Assembly: GCF_000220705.2 (NCBI RefSeq)
Contig: NZ_CP023202.1
Coordinates: 3,038,001 to 3,102,000 of the forward strand
Length of the DNA stretch: 64,000 nt
Reading direction: 5' to 3'
Origin: Streptomyces xinghaiensis S187
GTDB taxonomy: Bacteria; Actinomycetota; Actinomycetes; Streptomycetales; Streptomycetaceae
Shown here piece by piece: positions 24,639 to 33,012 of the stretch. A program made the translations under genes and the position numbers. Position 1 is the stretch's first letter; each line of letters opens with the position of its first letter. Below the pieces are notes generated by a model. That model did no database searches and was not told the origin of the DNA. It saw nothing but the letters and a program-made list of their open reading frames with translations.

Positions 24639-24992
24639 TCAGCCCCGGGCGCGGGCGGCGTCGTCGGCGCCGTCCTCCTGGCGCTGGTCGGCGGCCAGCC
24701 GCTGCTTGGCCCGCTCCACCTTCTCCACGACCTGCTCGGACATCGCCAGACGCTGCTTCCGCAGCAGCACCCAGCTCAGCGGTGCGGAGAGCACCAGGCC
24801 GAGCAGGATGACCCAGAACACCTGGGAGTCCCCGATCCCCGCCGGGACCACACCGAGATAGCTCAGGCCCCAGGCCGCCAGGAAACAGGCGGCGAACAGG
24901 GCGAAGCGCAGGACGGTGTAGCGGATGGCGGCGTTCCGCCCGCCACCGGCGCTGCTGCCACGGGTGCTACTGCTGCTCGTGCTGCTGCTCAC
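24639..24992 (-). CDS. DUF4229 small membrane protein
   Basis: A 117-residue protein with a Ser/Gly-rich N-terminus, two membrane segments (TVLRFALFAACFLAAWGLSY and VFWVILLGLVLSAPLSWVLL) and a charged cytoplasmic tail with EQVVEKVERAKQRLAADQ, probably coiled coil. This matches the actinobacterial DUF4229 family, of unknown function, commonly found close to mqnE. GTG start with GAAGG about eight bases ahead. It follows the GNAT gene on the same strand and ends before a strong hairpin. Confidence 0.8.
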   Translation of the reverse strand: MSSSTSSSSTRGSSAGGGRNAAIRYTVLRFALFAACFLAAWGLSYLGVVPAGIGDSQVFWVILLGLVLSAPLSWVLLRKQRLAMSEQVVEKVERAKQRLAADQRQEDGADDAARARG

Positions 24993-25078
24993 GGGAGGAA
25001 CCTTCTTCGCGGCGGCGACCGAATGGGCCGGTATGGCTGGTATGGCTGTCCTCCCAGTGAAGCACAGCGCCCCTGCCG

Positions 25079-25603
25079 TCAATCCAGCGGCAGCCACATG
25101 GTGACGTCGTCCCGGTAGTCGTCCTCCGCGACCTTGATCGCGTCGGGCACCCGGCCGACCTCCTTGTAGCCGCAGGCGGCGTAGAAGCGGTCGGCGCCGG
25201 TGCCGCCCCGGCAGGTGAGCCGGAGACCGCGGATGCCCTCGGCACCGCGCGCGGCGTCCGCGACGGCGGCCATCAACTCCCGCCCCGCGCCCCGCCCCTG
25301 GAGGGAGGGGTGCACCATGACGGTGTACACCCACAGCCAGTGGCGCATGAGCCGGTGGGTGTTGAGGGTGAGGAAGGCCGTCGCCATCGGGCGGCCCCGC
25401 TCGTCGGTGCCGACGACCAGGCGGCTGCGCCCCTCGACCATCGCCACCAGCTGCCTGACCAGCTCCGGCCGGATCTCCTCGGGGGTCACCGGCGGCAGGA
25501 AGCCGACGGCGCCCCCGGCGTTGGAGACGTCCGCCCACAGCGAGAGGATGCCCTCCCGGAGTTCGGGGGACACCGGGGGATCCAGGGTGAAAGTAAGTGG
25601 CAC
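25079..25603 (-). CDS. GNAT family N-acetyltransferase
   Basis: A 174-residue acetyltransferase. The acetyl-CoA binding motif is HPSLQGRGAGRELMAA (V/IxPxxQGxGxG), with the flanking strands VYTVMVHPS and GLRLTCRGGTGADRFYAACGYKEVGR typical of the fold. No membrane segment. It lies 86 bases upstream of the DUF4229 gene on the same strand and probably shares its transcript. The substrate is not indicated by context. Confidence 0.9.
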   Translation of the reverse strand: MPLTFTLDPPVSPELREGILSLWADVSNAGGAVGFLPPVTPEEIRPELVRQLVAMVEGRSRLVVGTDERGRPMATAFLTLNTHRLMRHWLWVYTVMVHPSLQGRGAGRELMAAVADAARGAEGIRGLRLTCRGGTGADRFYAACGYKEVGRVPDAIKVAEDDYRDDVTMWLPLD

Positions 25604-25727
25604 CCTTGGATCCTAGCCCTTACCCGATCGGCACTCAATCGGCGCGGTGAAGGCTGTGGGACACCCCGGTCCGGCCGGACCGGCGTGGACAACAAGCCGC
25701 AAGCCGGGCGCCCGCGACCGCCCGCCC

Positions 25728-26519
25728 TCAGCCGTCCAGCACCCCGGCCGCGATCCGCAGATCCGCGACCAGCCCCGCACGCACCGCCTCGCGGTCGTCC
25801 TCCGCGCGCAGCACGGCGGACGGATGGATCGTCGCCACCAGCGGGCCCTCCCAGGCCGCACCCGCGGCCTCCCCTCCACCGGCGGCCCGGCCCCCGCGCC
25901 CCTCACCGTCACCGGCACCGCTCTCCCGCCCCGGCCCCGGCCCCAGTTCCGGTTCCGGGGCGGACCAGGTCAGCAGCCGGCCGCGCTCCTTCGTCACCCG
26001 GAACGCGGAGCCGAGCAGCGCCTTGCCCGCCGTGGCCCCCAGGGCGACGATCACCTCCGGGTCCAGCAGCTCCAGTTCGGCCGCGAGCCAGGGGCGGCAC
26101 GCGGTCATCTCCCGGAGGGTCGGCGGCTTGTGGATGCGCCGCTTGCCGCGCTCGGCCCGGCGCTCGAACTTGAAGTGCTTGACGGCGTTCGTGACATACG
26201 CCTCCCCCGGGTCGACGCCCGCCTCGGCCAGGGCCTCGTCCAGCACCCGGCCCGCCGGGCCGACGAACGGTTCCCCGCGCCGGTCCTCCTGGTCCCCGGG
26301 CTGTTCCCCGAGGAGGACGATCCGGGCGGAGGCGTCACCGCGGCCGAAGACGGCCTGCGTCGCGTCCCGGTGCAGCGGGCAGCCGCGGCAGCCGGCGACG
26401 GACTCGCGGAGCGCCGCCAGGTCCGCCCCGCGCGGCACGAACGGCGCGGCGTCGTACCGCTCCTCCGGACCGCCGCCACCGCCGGCCCCGCCGCCCCGGG
26501 TCTTCTCGGTGCGTCCCAT
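25728..26519 (-). CDS. udgX: UdgX-type uracil-DNA-binding glycosylase
   Basis: A 263-residue family 4-like uracil-DNA glycosylase. The active-site block GEQPGDQEDRRGEPF (71-85) and the iron-sulfur cysteines C44, C47 and C141 are present. The distinguishing loop KRRIH (126-130) is that of UdgX, whose His forms a covalent bond with the deoxyribose at uracil sites in the mycobacterial protein. The usual late motif appears as IHPSAVLR. A Gly/Glu-rich insert of about 30 residues (roughly 190-220) is extra. It is a stand-alone gene upstream of the GNAT gene; a role in uracil repair or sensing is likely. Confidence 0.88.
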   Translation of the reverse strand: MGRTEKTRGGGAGGGGGPEERYDAAPFVPRGADLAALRESVAGCRGCPLHRDATQAVFGRGDASARIVLLGEQPGDQEDRRGEPFVGPAGRVLDEALAEAGVDPGEAYVTNAVKHFKFERRAERGKRRIHKPPTLREMTACRPWLAAELELLDPEVIVALGATAGKALLGSAFRVTKERGRLLTWSAPEPELGPGPGRESGAGDGEGRGGRAAGGGEAAGAAWEGPLVATIHPSAVLRAEDDREAVRAGLVADLRIAAGVLDG

Positions 26520-26687
26520 ACGGCGCGGGTACCCGGCCGCCGCGGGACCAGTCCGGGCACACGTCCGCCCCGGAGACGCGGCGCGTCGTACGCGCGTCCG
26601 GGGCGGACGGAACGGAGAAACGGCGGAGCCGGAGAAACGGCGGACCCGGGGGAACGGAGAGCCGGGGGAACGGAGAGCCCGGACGGC

Positions 26688-27866
26688 TCAGACCCGCATC
26701 GCCTGCGGCGTCTCGCGCCGGTCCGGGTCCGGGCCCGGGTACTCCTTGATGATCTCGTAGCGGGTGTTCCGCTCGACGGGTCGGAAGCCGGCGTCGCGGA
26801 TCAGCTCCAGCAGGTCCTCACGGGTCAGCTTGTCGGGCGTCCCGTAGTTGTCCGCGTCGTGCGTGATCTTGTACTCGACGACCGAGCCGTCCATGTCGTC
26901 CGCCCCGTGCTGGAGCGCGAGCTGCGCCGTCTGCACGCCGTGCATCACCCAGAAGACCTTGACGTGCGGCACGTTGTCGAACAGCAGCCGGGAGACCGCG
27001 AAGGTCTTCAGCGCCTCGGCGCCGGTTGCCATGGTGGTCCGGGCCTGGAGCCGGTTGCGGATCTTGCCGTCCTTCATGTCCACGAAGTCGTGCTGGTAGC
27101 GGAGCGGGATGAAGACCTGGAACCCGCCGGTCTCGTCCTGGAGTTCGCGCAGCCGGAGCACGTGGTCCACGCGGTGGCGCGGCTCCTCGATGTGCCCGTA
27201 GAGCATCGTGGAGGGCGTCTTGAGGCCCTTGGAGTGGGCGAGGCGGTGGATGCGCGACCAGTCCTCCCAGTGGGTGCGGTGGTCGACGATGTGCTGCCGC
27301 ACCTCCCAGTCGAAGATCTCGGCGCCGCCGCCGGTCAGCGACTCCAGACCGGCGTCGATCAGCTCGTCGAGGATCTCCGAGGCGGACAGGCCCGAGATCG
27401 TCTCGAAGTGGTGGATCTCCGTGGCCGTGAACGCCTTCAGCGAGACGTCCGGCAGCGCCTTCTTCAGCTCCCTCAGCGAGCGCGGGTAGTAGCGCCAGGG
27501 CAGCGTCGGGTGGAGTCCGTTGACGATGTGCAGCTCGGTGAGGTTCTCGCTCTCCATCGCCGTGGCGAGGCGGACGGCCTCCTCGATGCGCATCGTGTAC
27601 GCGTCCTTCTCGCCCGGCTTCCGCTGGAAGGAGCAGTAGGCGCAGGACGCGGTGCACACGTTCGTCATGTTGAGGTGCCGGTTGACGTTGAAGTGCACGA
27701 CGTCGCCGTTCTTGCGCGTGCGCACCTCGTGGGCCAGGCCGCCGAGCCAGGCCAGGTCGTCGCTCTCGTAGAGGGCGATGCCGTCCTCCCGGGTCAGCCG
27801 CTCCCCGGCGAGAACCTTCTGCTCCAGCTCGCGCTTGAGGCCCTCGTCCTGAGCAGATGCAGCCAT
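26688..27866 (-). CDS. mqnE: Aminofutalosine synthase
   Basis: A 392-residue radical SAM enzyme that would join 3-enolpyruvylbenzoate to SAM-derived adenosine, giving aminofutalosine. The cluster motif is C71-x3-C75-x2-C78 (CTASCAYCSF). MqnE blocks include HIVNGLHPTLPWRYYP, SLTGGGAEIFDWEVR and HGVQTAQLALQHGADDMDG. The ATG at 27866 has GGGAGG upstream. It is followed (upstream on the chromosome) by an AsnC-type regulator and UbiX on the same strand, together forming the second menaquinone cluster. Confidence 0.96.
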   Translation of the reverse strand: MAASAQDEGLKRELEQKVLAGERLTREDGIALYESDDLAWLGGLAHEVRTRKNGDVVHFNVNRHLNMTNVCTASCAYCSFQRKPGEKDAYTMRIEEAVRLATAMESENLTELHIVNGLHPTLPWRYYPRSLRELKKALPDVSLKAFTATEIHHFETISGLSASEILDELIDAGLESLTGGGAEIFDWEVRQHIVDHRTHWEDWSRIHRLAHSKGLKTPSTMLYGHIEEPRHRVDHVLRLRELQDETGGFQVFIPLRYQHDFVDMKDGKIRNRLQARTTMATGAEALKTFAVSRLLFDNVPHVKVFWVMHGVQTAQLALQHGADDMDGSVVEYKITHDADNYGTPDKLTREDLLELIRDAGFRPVERNTRYEIIKEYPGPDPDRRETPQAMRV

Positions 27867-27929
27867 GCGGCAGCCTCCCATTACCTCGTCAATCGGACTC
27901 CGTCGAGCCTACGCCCTCGCGCCCGGCGC

Positions 27930-28382
27930 TCACTCCCCGGGCAGTTCCCCGACCCGGTCCTCCCACTTGGTGGAGAGCACGATCGTGGTGCGGGTGCGGG
28001 AGACGCCCTTGATCGCGGAGAGGCGGCGGATGATCGACTCCAGTCCGTCCACGTCGGTGGCGCGCACCTTGAGCATGTAGGAGTCGTCACCGGCGATGAA
28101 CCAGCAGTCCTCGATCTCGCCCAGATCGCGCAGCCGGTGCGCCATGTCCTCGTGGTCCGTGGCGTCCGAGAGCGAGATGCCGATCAGCGCCGTGACGCCG
28201 AGGCCCAGGGACGCGGAGTCGACGGTCGCCCGGTAGCCGGTGATCACGCCCGCCCCCTCCAGGCGGTTGATCCGGTCGGTGACACTCGGGCCCGACAGCC
28301 CGACCAGCCGCCCCAGCTCCGCGTACGAGGCCCTGCCGTTCTCCCGCAGAGCCTGGATGAGCTGCCTGTCCACCGCGTCCAT
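27930..28382 (-). CDS. Lrp/AsnC family regulator in the menaquinone cluster
   Basis: A 150-residue regulator beginning MDAVDRQLIQALRENGR with a winged helix-turn-helix (ELGRLVGLSGPSVTDRINRLE) and a RAM domain ending TTIVLSTKWEDRVGELPGE. It is distinct from the Lrp protein at 5677, with the SVTDRI-type recognition helix rather than PCLRRV. It lies between mqnE and ubiX on the same strand with gaps of 63 and 139 bases, an arrangement I recall from S. coelicolor (SCO4493). It may control menaquinone genes, but no operator can be assigned from sequence. Confidence 0.92.
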   Translation of the reverse strand: MDAVDRQLIQALRENGRASYAELGRLVGLSGPSVTDRINRLEGAGVITGYRATVDSASLGLGVTALIGISLSDATDHEDMAHRLRDLGEIEDCWFIAGDDSYMLKVRATDVDGLESIIRRLSAIKGVSRTRTTIVLSTKWEDRVGELPGE

Positions 28383-28521
28383 GACGTTGAAGCCTTCCGA
28401 TGCTCAGCACTGTCGCGCGATGCGCGAAGATCGTGGATGGGAGTTGTGAATCCAAGAATCGCAGGGCGTGCGGCCTGCGACCCACCCGGCCCATCGGGGA
28501 CGGGCCTTCGGATGCGGGGTT

Positions 28522-29274
28522 TCACTCACCCGCGCCGCCCGTCCGGGGGCCGGGGCGCTCTCCGGCGGCCCCGCCCAGCGCTCCGTCCCACCTGCGGTAC
28601 AGCTTGTGCGGTACGCCCGCCGCGTCGAGCACCCGGCCCGCCACGAAGTCGACCAGGTCCTGGATGTCCGTCGCGCCCGCGTAGAAGGCCGGGGAGGCGG
28701 GCAGCACCACCGCTCCGGCCTCGTCCAGCGCCACCAGCTGGCGCAGCGTCGGCCCGCTCAGCGGCGTCTCCCGCACGGCCATCACCAGCGGGCGGCGCTC
28801 CTTGAGGGTGACGCTCGCCACCCGCTGCAGCAGATCCTTCGACAGCCCCAGCGCGATCCCGGCCACGGAGGCCGTGCTCGCCGGGACGACCAGCATGCCG
28901 CGCACCGGGTACGAGCCCGAGGACGGCCCCGCCGCGAGATCCCCGGCCGGCCAGTAGCGCACCGCCTCCAGGTCCGGCAGGGACGCCTCGAAGCGGTCGG
29001 GGGTGCCGTCGGCGCCCCGCGCGAGCCAGCGGCGCAGGTCCTCCCGCCAGTGCGCGTCCCGGAAGGAGATCCCCGTCTCGTCCAGCAGCGTCAGCCGGGA
29101 CGCCCGGCTGACCACCAGGTCCACCGTCTCCCCGGCGTGCAGGAGCGCCCGCAGCACCGCGGCGGCGTAGGGCGTGCCGGACGCCCCGGACACCCCCACG
29201 ACCCAGGGGCGGCGCCCCGCGCGGACCGGGGACGCGCCGGTCGTCTCGTACTGTTCTCCGTGCGGCGGCTCCAC
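28522..29274 (-). CDS. ubiX: UbiX family flavin prenyltransferase
   Basis: A 250-residue flavoprotein that would make prenylated FMN, the cofactor of the UbiD decarboxylase encoded at 31001. The N-terminal nucleotide site VGVSGASGTPYAAAVLRAL and the C-terminal RETPLSGPTLRQLVALDEAG with PASPAFYAGATDIQDLVDF are standard. Slightly longer than typical UbiX (about 190-210) because of an extended N-terminus. In the futalosine route this pair removes a carboxyl group from the naphthoate intermediate. Confidence 0.93.
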   Translation of the reverse strand: MEPPHGEQYETTGASPVRAGRRPWVVGVSGASGTPYAAAVLRALLHAGETVDLVVSRASRLTLLDETGISFRDAHWREDLRRWLARGADGTPDRFEASLPDLEAVRYWPAGDLAAGPSSGSYPVRGMLVVPASTASVAGIALGLSKDLLQRVASVTLKERRPLVMAVRETPLSGPTLRQLVALDEAGAVVLPASPAFYAGATDIQDLVDFVAGRVLDAAGVPHKLYRRWDGALGGAAGERPGPRTGGAGE

Positions 29275-29366
29275 GGTTCGAGCCTATCGGGAGCCCCCGG
29301 CCGGAACAGGACAAGGTACCCCGGCCGTTCTTCTGGGCAGAAGTACACGGAGTGTGAGGGGGAACC

Positions 29367-30020
29367 ATGAGCTACGGAAGTTACGGATCCGGCTGGCCGC
29401 CACCGGGGCGGCCCGCCCCGCGGCCCGAGCCGAGCGGCGGCCAGAAGGCGAAGGCCGCGGCCGGTCTGATGGCCGCCTGGGTGGCACTGCTGTGGCTGCT
29501 GGAGTTCATCGACGTGGCCACCGGCAACTCCCTCGACACCTACGGCGTCTCCCCGCGTGACACCGGCGAGCTGCGCGACGTGATTCCGGCGTCGTTCCTC
29601 CACTTCGGCTTCGACCACGTCGCGGCGAACACCGTTCCGCTGGCCCTCTTCGGCTTCCTCGCCGCGCTGCGCGGCATCGGCCGCTTCCTGGCCGTCGTCG
29701 CGGTGATCGTGGTGACCGGCGGGCTCGGGGTCTGGCTGACGGCTCCCGCCGGGTCCGTCACCGCCGGGGCCTCGATCGTCGTCTTCGGCCTCTTCGGCTA
29801 TCTGGTGGTGCGGGGCTTCATCGACCGGGTGGTGACGGACGTCATCGTCGGCCTGGTGATCGCCGTGCTGTACGGCTCGATCATCTGGGGCGTGCTGCCC
29901 ACCGCGGGCTCCGTGAGCTGGCAGGGCCACCTCTTCGGGCTGATCGGCGGGGTGATCGCGGCGGTGGTGTTCCGCCGCCGGGCCGGTGCGGGCGGACGGC
30001 GGGAGACCATCGTCGGCTGA
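29367..30020 (+). CDS. Rhomboid-family intramembrane protease
   Basis: A 217-residue membrane protein with six predicted segments and a Gly/Pro-rich cytoplasmic N-terminus. Rhomboid elements are HFGFDHVAAN (H84, N88), a serine in GASIVVFG (S136) and the catalytic His in WQGHLFGLIGG (H188). The usual GxSG motif reads GASI here, so the residue after the serine is non-canonical, yet the rest of the site is intact. It is on the opposite strand inside the menaquinone cluster, sharing the divergent region with ubiX. Substrates are unknown; activity is plausible but not certain. Confidence 0.8.
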   Translation: MSYGSYGSGWPPPGRPAPRPEPSGGQKAKAAAGLMAAWVALLWLLEFIDVATGNSLDTYGVSPRDTGELRDVIPASFLHFGFDHVAANTVPLALFGFLAALRGIGRFLAVVAVIVVTGGLGVWLTAPAGSVTAGASIVVFGLFGYLVVRGFIDRVVTDVIVGLVIAVLYGSIIWGVLPTAGSVSWQGHLFGLIGGVIAAVVFRRRAGAGGRRETIVG

Positions 30021-30053
30021 CGTCCCCGGCAGGACGGGCACGGGCGGCTCCCC

Positions 30054-31004
30054 TCACACGGTCAGTCCGCGCACCACCAGGTCGAGCAGGGTGAACAGGA
30101 ACAGCACCACACCGATCACGCCGTTGACCGTGAAGAACGCCCGGTTCAGCCGGGACAGGTCGTGCGGCCGCACGATCGAGTGCTCGTAGACGAACGCCAC
30201 CGCCACGATCGCCAGGCCCGCCCAGAAGAACGCGCCCGCGCCCGTCAGCGCCCCGTACCAGACGAGCAGTCCCGTGGTGACGACGTGCGCGCCGCGCGCC
30301 CCGTGCAGCGCGGCCGGGACGCCGAAGCGGGCGGGGACGGAACGCACGCCCTCGGCGCGGTCCGCCGCCACGTCCTGGCTGCCGAAGATCAGGTCGAAGC
30401 CGCCGATCCAGACGCCGACGGCGAGCCCGAGCACGACCGCGTCCCACGACCAGGCCCCGGTCACCGCGATCCACGCCCCGACCGGGCCGATCGCCTGGGC
30501 CAGCCCCAGGATGGCGTGCGGGAAGTCCGTGAACCGCTTGCCGTACGGATAGACCACCATCGGGACGACGGCGATCGGCGCCAGCGCCAGGCAGAGCGGG
30601 TTGAGCAGGGCCGCCGCGCCCAGGAAGACGGCGAGGGCGATCAGCGCGCCGGTCCAGGCGGAGCGCACCGACACCGCGCCCGTCACCAGCTCCCGCCCCG
30701 CGGTGCGCGGATTGCGGGCGTCTATCTCCCGGTCGATGATCCGGTTGGCGGCCATGGCGAAGGTCCGCAGCCCGACCATCGCCACGGTGACGAGGAACAG
30801 CTCCCACCAGTGGACGGTCCCGTCGTCCAGGAACATCGCGGTGAGCGAGGCGATGTAGGCGAAGGGCAGCGCGAAGACCGAGTGCTCGATCATCACCAGC
30901 CGCAGGAACGCCCGGACCCCGCCCTTCCCGGCCCCGGCGGGCCGCGCCGGGACGGGCTCCCGCTCCGGCAGGGGGTGCCCGGAGGCGGCGGATTCCGCGC
31001 TCAC
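30054..31004 (-). CDS. mqnP: UbiA-family prenyltransferase of menaquinone synthesis
   Basis: A 316-residue polytopic membrane enzyme (eight or nine segments) that would attach the polyprenyl chain to the naphthoate ring. Both Asp-rich motifs for Mg-diphosphate are present: NRIIDREIDARNPRT and FDLIFGSQDVAADRAEG. It overlaps the preceding UbiD gene by four bases (ATGA), so the two are translationally coupled. Together with UbiX it carries out the late steps of the futalosine route (MqnP by literature naming). Confidence 0.93.
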   Translation of the reverse strand: MSAESAASGHPLPEREPVPARPAGAGKGGVRAFLRLVMIEHSVFALPFAYIASLTAMFLDDGTVHWWELFLVTVAMVGLRTFAMAANRIIDREIDARNPRTAGRELVTGAVSVRSAWTGALIALAVFLGAAALLNPLCLALAPIAVVPMVVYPYGKRFTDFPHAILGLAQAIGPVGAWIAVTGAWSWDAVVLGLAVGVWIGGFDLIFGSQDVAADRAEGVRSVPARFGVPAALHGARGAHVVTTGLLVWYGALTGAGAFFWAGLAIVAVAFVYEHSIVRPHDLSRLNRAFFTVNGVIGVVLFLFTLLDLVVRGLTV

Positions 31005-32452
31005 AGCCCGTACTCCGCCCAGCGCCGGCTCACCAGCTCGGCGGTCTCCGGGTCCGGCAGCACCATCCGCGGCCAGCCGCCGTCCCGCGTGTAGCCCTCC
31101 TCGGGCAGCTTCGCGGTGGCGTCGATACCGGCCTTGCCGCCCCAGAACTGCTGGTAGGAGGCGTGGTCGAGATGATCGACGGGTCCCTCGGCCACCGTGA
31201 GGTCGCGGGCGTAGTCGGTGTTGCCCAGCGCACGCCAGGCCACCTCGTGCAGATCGTGCACGTCGCAGTCGGAGTCGACCACGATGATCAGCTTGGTCAG
31301 CGACATCATGTGGGCGCCCCAGATGGCGTGCATCACCTTCTGCGCGTGCTTCGGGTACTTCTTGTCGATCGAGACGATCGCGCAGTTGTGGAAGCCGCCC
31401 GCCTCGGGGAGGTGGTAGTCCACGATGTCCGGGATGATGATCTTGAGCAGCGGCAGGAAGAACCGCTCGGTGGCCCGGCCCAGCGGACCGTCCTCCGTCG
31501 GCGGCCGGCCCACCACGATCGACTGCAGCAGCGGCCGCTTCCGCATCGTCACGCAGTCGATGGTCAGTGCGGGGAACGGTTCCTGCGGGGTGTAGAAGCC
31601 GGTGTGGTCGCCGAACGGCCCCTCCGGCAGCATCCGTCCCGGCTCCAGCCAGCCCTCCAGCACCACCTCGGCCCGCGCCGGCACCTGCAGCGGCACCGTC
31701 TTGCAGTCGGTCATCTCGATCCGCTTGCCCTGCACGAAACCGGCGAAGAGGTACTCGTCGATGTCGCCGGGGAGCGGGGCCGTGGAGGCGTACGTCACCG
31801 CCGGCGGGCAGCCGAAGGCGATGGCGACCGGCAGCCGCTCACCGCGCCGGGACGCCGTCTGGTAGTGGTTGCGGCTGTCCTTGTGGATCTGCCAGTGCAT
31901 GCCGATGGTGCGCCGGTCGTGCCGCTGGAGCCGGTAGAGGCCGAGGTTGCGGATCCCGGTCTCCGGGTCCTTGGTGTGGGTGAGGCCGAGGTTGAAGAAG
32001 GAGCCGCCGTCCTCCGGCCAGGTGAACAGCGCGGGCAGCTGTTCGAGATCGACGTCGTCGCCGGTGAGGACGGTCTCCTGGACGGGGGCGTCCTTGACCT
32101 TCTTCGGCGGTACGTGCGTCATGCCGGCGAGCTTCCCGAACGCCTCGCGCATCCCGGTGAAGCCCTGCGGCAGCTCGGGCCTGAGCAGCCCGCCGATCTT
32201 GTCACTGATGTCGGCGTAGGAGTTCAGACCGAGGGCCTTGAGCAGCCTGCGGTCGGTGCCGAAGACGTTCATCGCCAGCGGCATCGAGGAGCCCTTGACG
32301 TTCTCGAAGAGCAGTGCGGGACCGCCGGCCTTGTTGACCCGGTCGGTGATCTCCCCCACTTCCAGGTAGGGATCGACCTCGGCCTTGACGCGCTTGAGGT
32401 CACCGTCGCGCTCCAGCGCCCGCAGCAGCGAGCGCAGATCGTCGTAAGCCAT
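31001..32452 (-). CDS. mqnL: UbiD-family menaquinone decarboxylase
   Basis: A 483-residue prenyl-FMN-dependent decarboxylase, first gene of a coupled pair with the prenyltransferase. UbiD blocks include ENVKGSSMPLAMNVFGTDRR, GPFGDHTGFYTPQ (catalytic region), VGRPPTEDGPLG and VDSDCDVHDLHEVAWR. Length is typical (about 485). Cofactor would come from the UbiX encoded at 28522. The symbol follows literature usage for the futalosine-route decarboxylase and should be read as tentative. Confidence 0.93.
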   Translation of the reverse strand: MAYDDLRSLLRALERDGDLKRVKAEVDPYLEVGEITDRVNKAGGPALLFENVKGSSMPLAMNVFGTDRRLLKALGLNSYADISDKIGGLLRPELPQGFTGMREAFGKLAGMTHVPPKKVKDAPVQETVLTGDDVDLEQLPALFTWPEDGGSFFNLGLTHTKDPETGIRNLGLYRLQRHDRRTIGMHWQIHKDSRNHYQTASRRGERLPVAIAFGCPPAVTYASTAPLPGDIDEYLFAGFVQGKRIEMTDCKTVPLQVPARAEVVLEGWLEPGRMLPEGPFGDHTGFYTPQEPFPALTIDCVTMRKRPLLQSIVVGRPPTEDGPLGRATERFFLPLLKIIIPDIVDYHLPEAGGFHNCAIVSIDKKYPKHAQKVMHAIWGAHMMSLTKLIIVVDSDCDVHDLHEVAWRALGNTDYARDLTVAEGPVDHLDHASYQQFWGGKAGIDATAKLPEEGYTRDGGWPRMVLPDPETAELVSRRWAEYGL

Positions 32453-32540
32453 GCGGACCAGTATCCGTCACCCCGTACGCTGGAGTTGTCACCGGGGCTG
32501 TCCCGGATCCGCCACCGTACTTCAGGGGGCCTGCTCCGAC

Positions 32541-32888
32541 ATGTTGAGGTATCTGCCGTTTCTCCTGGTCCTGGCGTTGTGGATCTACGCGTTCATCGAC
32601 TGCCTCAACACGCCTGAGGACCAGGTCCGCAAGCTCCCGAAGCCGGTGTGGGTGCTGATCGTGGTGCTCTTCGGCTATGTGCTGTTCGGCTCGCTCGCGT
32701 GGCTGCTGGCCGGCCGGCCGCGGCGCACCGCGGGGGCGGGCGGCGGCTGGGGCGGCGGGCGCGGAGTGCGCGGCGGCGGCCAGTGGATCGCGCCCGACGA
32801 CAACCCCGACTTCCTCCGCTCGCTCGACGACGAGCACAAGGACCGCAAGAAGGACGGGAACGGCCCGGACGACGGCCCGAAGGGCTGA
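32541..32888 (+). CDS. PLDc_N domain small membrane protein
   Basis: A 115-residue protein with two membrane segments (YLPFLLVLALWIYAFIDCL and VWVLIVVLFGYVLFGSLAWL) of the PLDc_N type, followed by a Gly-rich stretch and a charged tail (APDDNPDFLRSLDDEHKD). Such proteins are found stand-alone in actinobacteria without the phospholipase D domain and have no known role. It is divergent from the UbiD gene and ends before a strong bidirectional terminator. Confidence 0.85.
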   Translation: MLRYLPFLLVLALWIYAFIDCLNTPEDQVRKLPKPVWVLIVVLFGYVLFGSLAWLLAGRPRRTAGAGGGWGGGRGVRGGGQWIAPDDNPDFLRSLDDEHKDRKKDGNGPDDGPKG

Positions 32889-32928
32889 CCGGCCCGGGAA
32901 CACCCGCGGGCCCGGACCGGGGCCGTAC

Positions 32929-32981
32929 AGCGCAACGTGAAGGCGCCCCCCGCTGACCGGAGGGCGCCTTCTCGTTGCGCT
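32929..32981. terminator. Strong bidirectional terminator
   Basis: AGCGCAACG-TG-AAGGCGCCC pairs with GGGCGCCTT-CT-CGTTGCGCT around a 13-base loop, giving 18 base pairs with one internal mismatch of two bases. It separates the convergent PLDc_N and ccsB genes. Confidence 0.85.
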
Positions 32982-33012
32982 GTTGCGCGGGGTCGCGCGG
33001 GGTGCCTCCCGC

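Noticed and set aside
29270..29300. GGTTCGAGCC resembling a tRNA T-loop
   Set aside because: No matching T-stem, anticodon arm or acceptor stem could be drawn around it.
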